From: JABWBD01 sp040768665
GTDB lineage: Bacteria > Planctomycetota > Planctomycetia > Pirellulales > Thermoguttaceae
Assembly: GCA_040768665.1 (NCBI GenBank)
Contig: JAXGMN010000113.1
Span: forward strand, 1 to 11,981
DNA: 11,981 nt
Reading direction: 5' to 3'
Both the position numbers and the translations under genes were made by a program. This document shows positions 8,127-11,981 of this stretch, piece by piece (the first letter of the stretch is position 1; the number at the start of each line of letters is the position of its first letter). The notes beneath the pieces are model-generated. The model was not told the origin of the DNA and made no database searches. It saw nothing but the letters and a program-made list of their open reading frames with translations.

Positions 8127-8294
8127 ATGGTTCAGCAACTGCGGGGCCCAAGCACGTCGGAAGCGCGAACTGAGACTGTCAACCTCTTGTCCTTGTTGGT
8201 GACCGCATCACCAAAGGAGATCCGATGGACACCACGATTCAGCACGGGAGCGAGGAAGTTGCCGCCAAGGTCGTCTACGAGATTACGATGTTGA
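8127..8294 (+). CDS. Possible 55-aa leader frame
   Basis: ATG at 8127 has GAGGAG at 8111-8116, 10 nt upstream, which is better than the ribosome-binding site of many genes here. It encodes MVQQLRGPSTSEAR, TETVNLLSLLVTASPKEI and then an Arg/Ser-rich tail as it overlaps the next gene in another frame. It could be an upstream frame controlling translation of the 8225 gene, or a start whose gene was replaced. No family is recognised. Confidence 0.2.
   Translation: MVQQLRGPSTSEARTETVNLLSLLVTASPKEIRWTPRFSTGARKLPPRSSTRLRC
8196..8214 (+). promoter_or_regulatory. Perfect inverted repeat directly before a ribosome-binding site
   Basis: TTGGTGA (8196-8202) and TCACCAA (8208-8214) pair perfectly around CCGCA and abut the AGGAG ribosome-binding site (8215-8219) of the gene starting at 8225. 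It could be an operator for a dimeric repressor or a translation-controlling hairpin. The symmetry is seen; the role is inferred. Confidence 0.4.
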
Positions 8295-8734
8295 GACGCG
8301 CCTTCGATAGGCTCCTGCAGTTCGAAGTGGACCTTGACTGCGTCCGGCCAGGTTGCGTCATGCCCCGCGTCGGCACGGGGATTACCACCGAGGAGGTGAT
8401 CGAAGCCTCAATTTTCGTCGAGTGCTTCCTCCTACACGCACGGGTTCTTCGGGACTTCTTCTGCCGCTCCAGGCACAAGCCCGACGACGTGACAGCCGAC
8501 GAATTCGTCAGCGGTTGGTCAACCCCGCCCGTCTCTGATTACCCTACACTCGATGGAGAAAAGGAGCGACTGGACAAGTCGCTCGCCCACCTTACCACCA
8601 CCCGAGTGCAGTACGACACCAGCGGCAAGGATTGGGATCTGTCGGCAATCCGAAAGGACCTGGAGGGCATGATTCGGAGTTTCCTCGCCAGCCTGCCGTC
8701 CGACAAAGCCGCATGGTTTGACGCCGTGCGGTAG
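8225..8734 (+). CDS. Helical protein of unknown function, 169 aa
   Basis: The start is well supported by AGGAG 5 nt upstream. Residues 10-38 form a helix (EEVAAKVVYEITMLRRAFDRL). Residues 54-82 hold EASIFVECFLLHARVLRDFF, a pattern I recall from uncharacterised proteins sometimes placed near the HEPN group. Then come DVTADEF and SLAHLTTTRV (119-128), and a C-terminal helix ends FLASLPSDKAAWF. The exact R-x4-6-H motif of HEPN ribonucleases is not present, so no nuclease activity is claimed. GC content is near the island average. It is separated from the HNH-like gene by 84 nt and may share its transcript. A small regulatory or nucleic-acid-associated helical bundle is possible. Confidence 0.6.
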   Translation: MDTTIQHGSEEVAAKVVYEITMLRRAFDRLLQFEVDLDCVRPGCVMPRVGTGITTEEVIEASIFVECFLLHARVLRDFFCRSRHKPDDVTADEFVSGWSTPPVSDYPTLDGEKERLDKSLAHLTTTRVQYDTSGKDWDLSAIRKDLEGMIRSFLASLPSDKAAWFDAVR

Positions 8735-8818
8735 CGGGTTTCCGACGCGGTGAACCCATCGAGAGATTTCCGCTGTCACTCTTAGAATTGGGTCGTTCTT
8801 CTAAATGCTGGAATTCCG

Positions 8819-9679
8819 ATGACCATTCACATCTGCCGCTTATGCGGATCAAACGAGGCAATCAAGGGAAGTCACGTCACACCCGCACTCGTTTATAGGG
8901 CGATTAAGGCCGATTCGGCGACGGGGTTCATGCGTCTTGCAGCCTCACCAAATCAGCGGATACAAGATGGCGACAAGCATCCTTTGCTTTGCTCGGATTG
9001 TGAACAACGGTTCGGACAGCGCGAGGCGAAGTTCAATAAACATGTGTTTAAGGCGTTCCACCAACACGACCACGACAGTTTCGACTACGGCGACTGGCTA
9101 CACTATTTCCTGACAAGTGTAACGTGGCGAACATTGATCATGGATCTTGGCGACGACGCAACCATTGTTCGAATTCCAACGCAAGTCCTTCCTGATTTTG
9201 AAGCTGCCGCGGACACAATGAGACGGTATTTGCTTGGTAACAACACTCTTGCCACTAGAATCGATAACCACGTGTTTCTTTTCCCGTCAGATAGCTCCTG
9301 CTCGCCCGAACTGGCGGCGGCGGGTCCAAACTTCCTAATCCGTCGAAGCGTAGGAGGGTATACACTCTGGGGCGACGGTTTCTCGGCTGTCATGCACAAT
9401 CTTGCTGGATTCTGGTGCGTTACTCACATTCGCCTCAATCCAAACGACACTTGGCAAAACACTCAAATCGCTCCCGCTGGCGGGCAGTTCAGACCACCGC
9501 AGATCGTAGAGAGTTGGATTGCTCACGCCTTCTTTGAAGACATAATCGAGTTCAGCAAGAAACGACATAATATGAGCGACAAACAGCGAGAGATAATCGA
9601 ACGTTCAGTTCAAAGGAACCCGAATGCTGCGTCGTTACGTTTTTGGGAATCGAACCAACGAGCACGCGACGACAAGTAG
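8819..9679 (+). CDS. HNH-like zinc-binding protein
   Basis: A 286-residue protein with an N-terminal zinc treble-clef of HNH type: CRLCG (Cys6, Cys9), then GSHVTP (His19), and LLCSDCEQRF (Cys58, Cys61), followed by EAKFNKHVF. The spacing of the two cysteine pairs and the SH-x-x-P string match a group of uncharacterised HNH-like proteins, as I recall, that carry a long C-terminal domain. Residues 90-286 are unassigned; WGDGFSAVMHNLAGFWC and SWIAHAFFEDIIEF look like buried strands and a helix. If active it would nick or cut DNA or RNA. The ribosome-binding site is poor (GCTGGAATTCCG before the ATG). The gene is clearly richer in A and T than its flanks, as is the PIN-like gene, suggesting separate acquisition. 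Confidence 0.65.
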   Translation: MTIHICRLCGSNEAIKGSHVTPALVYRAIKADSATGFMRLAASPNQRIQDGDKHPLLCSDCEQRFGQREAKFNKHVFKAFHQHDHDSFDYGDWLHYFLTSVTWRTLIMDLGDDATIVRIPTQVLPDFEAAADTMRRYLLGNNTLATRIDNHVFLFPSDSSCSPELAAAGPNFLIRRSVGGYTLWGDGFSAVMHNLAGFWCVTHIRLNPNDTWQNTQIAPAGGQFRPPQIVESWIAHAFFEDIIEFSKKRHNMSDKQREIIERSVQRNPNAASLRFWESNQRARDDK

Positions 9680-9703
9680 CACATTTTCCATGAACGACGG
9701 CTT

Positions 9704-9750
9704 GCCAGTTACGCGGACCGCCGGTCGATAGCGTCGCGTCGCGAACTGGC
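9704..9750 (+). terminator. Stem-loop after the HNH-like gene
   Basis: GCCAGTT (9704-9710) and CGCG (9712-9715) pair with CGCGAACTGGC (9740-9750), with A9711 left unpaired. The position 24 nt after the stop suggests a terminator or 3' stabilising structure. There is no T run, and the single bulged base would also fit an attC-like hairpin. Confidence 0.4.
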
Positions 9751-9790
9751 TTCACTGACCGCTTGAGCGATCCCTTCTAACGCGCCTCGA

Positions 9791-9800
9791 TCACATCGAC
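9791..9800 (+). repeat. TCACATCGAC motif, copy 3
   Basis: Third copy, in the gap between the HNH-like gene and the minus-strand remnant. It is flanked by ACGCG (9779-9783) and CGCGT, and inner CGAT/ATCG also pairs, so it too can fold. Confidence 0.35.
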
Positions 9801-9837
9801 CGACGCGTCAAACGCCGCTGGCCGAGACCGAAATGCC

Positions 9838-9855
9838 TCGCGAGCCGACTCGCGA
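9838..9855 (-). terminator. Short perfect hairpin downstream of the minus-strand remnant
   Basis: TCGCGAG (9838-9844) and CTCGCGA (9849-9855) pair around CCGA. It lies about 70 nt beyond the stop of the helicase-HIT remnant and could serve as a terminator for minus-strand transcription. No T run is present. Confidence 0.3.
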
Positions 9856-9927
9856 TCTTGGCTCTTGTGAACGTCCGGCTGGCACACTCACCCTCCCGAC
9901 GAACGCCAGGCAATCCGGCCCGGGCAA

Positions 9928-10320
9928 TCAGGCGAACGGGTATTTCCCCCTTCCCGGAATCACATTCCTGACCCCGCCAATCGGCTCCACCACGTCCGCA
10001 GAGTACCGCGGAATGAGGTGAACATGCACGTGCGGAATCGTCTGGCCAGCGGGTGTTCCGACGTTCACTTCGGGCAGGTCCAACGCGGCGCGGATTTCCG
10101 GAATCCGCTCGCGGGTGAAATAGTGGTAGGTGCGATCGCCAAGCTCGAGCGTGTGGTCGGGCGCGACCTGGCCGCGCTCGACGGCGCGGCGGACGAGACC
10201 CTCGGAGGCGGCCAGTTCGACTTCGACTTGTGAGACAGTGAGCATGCCCGGGACGGCGTCTTGCCAGTCGAAGAGGTCGATTTCGTGGTAGTCTTTCACC
10301 CAGATGCCGATCTCGATGAT
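9928..10320 (-). pseudogene. Helicase-HIT deletion remnant
   Basis: Read on the minus strand, residues from about 10320 give IEIGIWVKDYHEIDLFDW, VPGMLTVSQVEVELAASEGL, VRRAVERGQVAPDHTLELG and RTYHYFTRERIPEIRAALDL. I recall this as an internal part of a large helicase-type protein common in planctomycetes. At 10066-10068 the sequence passes without a break into NVGTPAGQTIPHVHVHLIPRY and ends GRGKYPFA, the last third of a HIT protein with its three-histidine motif. The intact HIT gene at 11350-11739 has nearly the same ending, and shared bases (AACGTCGG) lie at the junction. The helicase C-terminus and HIT N-terminus are therefore missing, as expected from one internal deletion in a duplicated pair. 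The frame stays open to a start at 10434, but that part reads as repeat DNA. Confidence 0.7.
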
Positions 10321-10359
10321 CGCCGTCGGTTTTTGCCCGTGGCATTGTCCCCACCACAG

Positions 10360-10386
10360 AGATCGCGAAAAGGCGAAAGAGCGAAC
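10360..10386. repeat. GCGAAAG-type microrepeat, copy 1
   Basis: AGATCGCGAAAAGGCGAAAG followed by AGCGAAC: units of about 8 nt (GCGAAA plus two bases). Nearly the same string occurs at 11106, again close to a HIT-type gene end. Confidence 0.6.
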
Positions 10387-10432
10387 GGAAGGCGGGTGAA
10401 GGCCCATTGGGCCTTGGCGGTCTGACGGTACC

Positions 10433-10490
10433 ACCCGGCCCCAGGGTTCCGCAGTCGCCCTGGGCTGCCGGGTTTGGCCCCTTCAGGGCC
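10433..10490. repeat. Double-hairpin intergenic repeat, copy 1
   Basis: ACCCGGC (10433-10439) and CCCAGGG (10440-10446) pair with CCCTGGG (10458-10464) and GCCGGGT (10467-10473), leaving CT bulged. The second hairpin is GGCCC (10476-10480) with GGGCC (10486-10490) around CTTCA. The same two-hairpin plan, with other bases, is found at 10623. Confidence 0.65.
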
Positions 10491-10578
10491 GACCGGCGCG
10501 GCAGTCTGGTGAGCATGTGGCCGCGCGGCGGTGGCCGGAGCGTTTGTGGCGATCGGTGGAACGATATGATGCCGGTGA

Positions 10579-10594
10579 GTATGGCCTTTGGCCA
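10579..10594. repeat. Half copy of the double-hairpin repeat
   Basis: TATGGCCTTTGGCCAAAA matches GATGGCCTTCGGCCAAAA at about 10652-10667, keeping GGCC/GGCC pairing despite the T/C change in the loop. The first hairpin is absent here. Confidence 0.5.
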
Positions 10595-10622
10595 AAAAGG
10601 AATTCGCGCGGGTGAATCGATT

Positions 10623-10668
10623 CCTGGGGTGAGGAACCCCAGGCTACGTTGGCGATGGCCTTCGGCCA
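10623..10668. repeat. Double-hairpin intergenic repeat, copy 2
   Basis: CCTGGGGT (10623-10630) pairs with ACCCCAGG (10636-10643) around GAGGA. CTACG follows, then a GGCC-TTC-GGCC hairpin within TTGG/CCAA. CCTGGGCTnC followed by GGCC hairpins is, as I recall, a frequent planctomycete intergenic repeat. Confidence 0.6.
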
Positions 10669-10844
10669 AAAGAATGGCGACTCGGGAAATTGCCGGCGCG
10701 CTGGGTTCGATGACCTGATAAGCTACAGGCGAAAAGACGACGAGGCCAGAGCGAAGATTCTCGACGGGCTCACCGCTGAAGCGCCGGAACTTGGGATAGG
10801 TTGTTGAGGGAGCAGCCGGTCACCTTCTGATCCAGCTCCGATTG

Positions 10845-10893
10845 AGTCCCCTGCCAGCTCGTCTGGCAGGAACGAAAGGTCAAGCAGCTAGCG
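10845..10893 (-). repeat. RCGAG hairpin repeat, copy C (inverted)
   Basis: Read on the minus strand from 10893: a 23-nt leader with GCTAGCTG and ACCTTTCG, then CCTGCCAG, the ACGAG loop and CTGGCAGG, then GG. The plus-strand stem positions are 10850-10857 and 10863-10870. Leader and loop match copy B closely, while the stem is different but perfectly paired. It faces away from copy B across the palindrome at 10913-10966. Confidence 0.82.
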
Positions 10894-10912
10894 GAGGAGC
10901 CGGTCACCCCAA

Positions 10913-10966
10913 CCTCTTTCTTTCCCGGTTGGCCGCCGACTGGCGGCCAACTGGGAAAGAAAGAGG
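10913..10966. repeat. 54-bp palindrome with a 25-bp stem
   Basis: The arm 10913-10937 (CCTCTTTCTTTCCC then GGTTGGCCGCC) pairs with 10942-10966 around a GACT loop. The only irregularity is G10927 opposite T10952, which would be a G-U pair in RNA. It lies 19 nt from copy C and 18 nt from copy B, at the centre of a symmetrical unit. It could be a bidirectional terminator or the core of a mobile palindromic element. Confidence 0.88.
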
Positions 10967-10984
10967 GGCGAGGGGGTGCGTCGG

Positions 10985-11032
10985 GGCTAGCTGGACAACC
11001 TTTCGCTCCGGCGGGACGAGCCCGCCGGGGGC
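10985..11032 (+). repeat. RCGAG hairpin repeat, copy B
   Basis: The leader starts GGCTAGCTGG and includes AACCTTTCGCTC. The stem is CCGGCGGG (11008-11015) with CCCGCCGG (11021-11028) around ACGAG, then GGG. This is the cleanest copy, with 8 perfect pairs. The distance from leader start to stem is 23 nt, identical in all four copies. Confidence 0.82.
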
Positions 11033-11105
11033 GTTTTGAGGTGCACTGGCTGCATGTGTGCGCAGCTCGTGGCTAGCCTTGTCGATCATCCGTTGCTAAC
11101 AAGGG

Positions 11106-11136
11106 AGATCGCGAAGGGGCGAAAGAGCGAAAGCGC
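11106..11136. repeat. GCGAAAG-type microrepeat, copy 2
   Basis: AGATCGCGAAGGGGCGAAAG followed by AGCGAAAGCGCG. It is a near copy of the element at 10360, with one further unit. Confidence 0.6.
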
Positions 11137-11282
11137 GAAGAAGTCAGGACGATTTGCGGCCCGGCGAGTCGCGGTGCTTGCCACGCTGTCAACGCCATTG
11201 ACCCTGGAGCCCGGACGAGGCTATTCCGAAAAAAGACTGAGGCGGATGTTCCAGTTTCCCGAGCGATTTCCGGATGCACGAA

Positions 11283-11305
11283 TTGTCGCGACACTGTCGC
11301 GACAA
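11283..11305. promoter_or_regulatory. Paired TGTCGCGACA palindromes
   Basis: Two perfect 10-bp palindromes, TGTCGCGACA, stand side by side with a single C between them; TT before and AA after extend the overall symmetry to 23 nt. Two sites 11 bp apart lie on the same face of the helix, as expected for cooperative binding of a dimeric regulator. They lie downstream of the HIT stop, not before a known gene, so an operator role is uncertain. Confidence 0.35.
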
Positions 11306-11349
11306 ATGACGACTGCTGTGGCGGCAAGCCGCTGCCCACCCCGCGCGCA

Positions 11350-11739
11350 TCAAGGGTATTTTCCTCTTCCCGGAATGACATTCCTGACGCCGCCTGTCGG
11401 TTCGGGCACGTCGCCTCGATACCGCGGGATCAGGTGGATGTGGACGTGCGGAATCGTCTGACCGCCCGCTGTCCCGACGTTTACTCCGACGTTGTAGCCG
11501 TCCGGGCGAAGTTCACCATCCAGACGCTGGCGCTGCACGGCCAACAACTCTCGGACTGCCATCATCTCCTCAGCGTCCAATTCAAAGAAGTCGGACACAT
11601 GCCGGCGCGGGATGATGAGCGTGTGGCCCGCACTCACGGGATACCGGTCGGCAATCGCGACCGCAAGGCGATTCTCCGCCAGAATCCGCTCCGGCGGCAG
11701 GCCGCAAAACGGGCATCCAGGATCAGGCGATTCGCTCAT
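11350..11739 (-). CDS. HIT-family nucleotide hydrolase
   Basis: A complete 129-residue histidine-triad protein of the group that hydrolyses or transfers nucleotidyl groups from dinucleoside polyphosphates or similar substrates; the substrate here is unknown. It shows the N-terminal zinc knuckle CPFC (9-12), VSAGHTLIIPRRH (36-47), the NVGVNVGTAGGQ region, and the catalytic HVHIHLI (His98, His100, His102). The tail GGVRNVIPGRGKYP is the type I recall from HIT proteins next to helicases. The ATG at 11739 lies inside the upstream gene (17-nt overlap) and its AGG ribosome-binding site is within that gene's last codons, so translation is coupled. Another copy of its end is present in the remnant at 9928. 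It looks intact and cytoplasmic. Confidence 0.92.
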   Translation of the reverse strand: MSESPDPGCPFCGLPPERILAENRLAVAIADRYPVSAGHTLIIPRRHVSDFFELDAEEMMAVRELLAVQRQRLDGELRPDGYNVGVNVGTAGGQTIPHVHIHLIPRYRGDVPEPTGGVRNVIPGRGKYP

Positions 11740-11981
11740 AGTACCTCGCGATGCTTTCTTCGGCGACTTGCCGAAGCTTCTGAAGATCGTCCGGCCCGAG
11801 CTGCCGCCAGAGATCGGGATGGAAACGCACGTAAGCCAGATCCCGGTCGTACTTCAAATACTTCCGCCTCTCGAATTTCTCGAACGGCATCCCGAGCATG
11901 ATCGGCCGCACGTCGGACGGTTCCAGGGTCTCGACGCGCGCCATCCGGTTTCGCGGCGATTCCACCGGCAGTCCCTGCTCA
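11723..11981 (-). CDS. C-terminus of a large helicase-type protein, 5' end outside window
   Basis: The frame is open to the window edge and reads EQGLPVESPRNRMARVETLE, then PFEKFERRKYLKYDRDLAYV, RFHPDLWRQLGPDDLQKLRQ and ends SIARYYERIA. From memory this is the end of a large DEAD/DEAH helicase-type protein found in planctomycetes and relatives, where the PFEKFER and LAYV-x-F-x-P-x-LW motifs are conserved. No helicase motif itself lies within the window, so the label rests on recollection of the family. The GTG at 11965 and ATG at 11941 could start a short protein, but the open frame upstream favours a truncated large gene. It overlaps the HIT start by 17 nt, which indicates an operon. The remnant at 9928 retains a different, more internal part of the same protein. 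Confidence 0.6.
   Translation of the reverse strand, partial: EQGLPVESPRNRMARVETLEPSDVRPIMLGMPFEKFERRKYLKYDRDLAYVRFHPDLWRQLGPDDLQKLRQVAEESIARYYERIA

Larger units (their letters stand above)
7827..8224. other. Stretch without a firm gene
   Basis: About 400 nt. It holds the hairpin described at 7821-7900, two weak short open frames (7935-8039 and 8127-8294), a copy of the TCACATCGAC motif at 8049 within a CGGTC/GACCG stem, and a perfect inverted repeat just before the next gene. The minus-strand frame at 7931-8128 has no protein-like features. Confidence 0.5.
10321..11349. other. Repeat-packed intergenic stretch
   Basis: About 1 kb with no credible gene. It contains, in order, a GCGAAAG repeat (10360), double-hairpin repeats (10433, 10623, with a half copy at 10579), an inverted RCGAG repeat copy, a 54-bp palindrome, a direct RCGAG copy, a second GCGAAAG repeat (11106) and paired TGTCGCGACA palindromes (11283). 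AGCCGGTCACC occurs twice, at 10814 and 10898. The plus-strand frames at 10407-10718 and 11036-11461 lack protein character. Confidence 0.65.

Noticed and set aside
9791..10669. 292-codon minus-strand open frame
   Set aside because: Arg/Pro-rich composition with no motif. Another frame of the same strand holds the helicase and HIT pieces.
10814..10908. Twin AGCCGGTCACC sequences as attachment sites
   Set aside because: Only 11 nt long and 84 nt apart, with no integrase or inserted gene between them. They are better seen as part of the local repeat cluster.
10845..11032. CRISPR array or plasmid-type iteron origin
   Set aside because: The repeats are few, inverted and unevenly spaced with no spacer-sized units, and no cas or rep gene is present.

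Overview
The window looks like an accessory, defence-rich stretch of a high-GC bacterial chromosome, most likely a planctomycete (Pirellulales-like). That placement is inference. It rests on the GC-rich coding style, the repeat-laden intergenic DNA (GGCACAGAG-type, GCGAAAG-type and CCTGGG/GGCC double-hairpin repeats) and the helicase-HIT gene pair at the right end. No rRNA, tRNA, CRISPR array or transposase gene was seen.

Layout. Positions 1-403 hold a hicB-hicA toxin-antitoxin pair; hicB is cut by the window edge. About 471-860 (minus) is a 5'-less remnant of an unrecognised gene ending in a CPHC motif. Positions 861-1746 are non-coding and hold two direct copies of a hairpin repeat plus a long inverted repeat. 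Positions 1747-4884 hold a nearly full-length but repeatedly frameshifted PLD nuclease / SF2 helicase / DUF3427 gene. Then come, all on the plus strand: an Mrr-like restriction endonuclease (5114-6073), an 82-aa single-pass membrane protein (6314-6562), a 397-aa PIN-like protein (6633-7826), an unrecognised 169-aa helical protein (8225-8734) and an HNH-like zinc protein (8819-9679). The PIN-like and HNH-like genes are visibly more AT-rich than their surroundings, which suggests transfer.

The right end is on the minus strand. The C-terminus of a large helicase-type protein (11723-11981, continuing outside the window) overlaps a complete HIT-family gene (11350-11739). A second, damaged copy of the same pair lies at 9928-10320, where an internal helicase segment is joined in frame to the last third of a HIT protein by deletion. 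Between the two (10321-11349) is about 1 kb of repeat-packed DNA.

How the genes fit together. HicAB, a PLD-helicase, a restriction nuclease, a PIN-like and an HNH-like protein next to each other fit a defence island. No operon with a recognised, named defence system is visible, and the main helicase is broken. The most unusual element is a repeat family with four copies (1162, 1233, 10893 minus, 10985). Each has a conserved roughly 23-nt leader and then a hairpin whose stem differs in sequence but keeps its pairing around an RCGAG loop. Two of the copies sit in inverted orientation around a 54-bp palindrome, an arrangement like a BIME.
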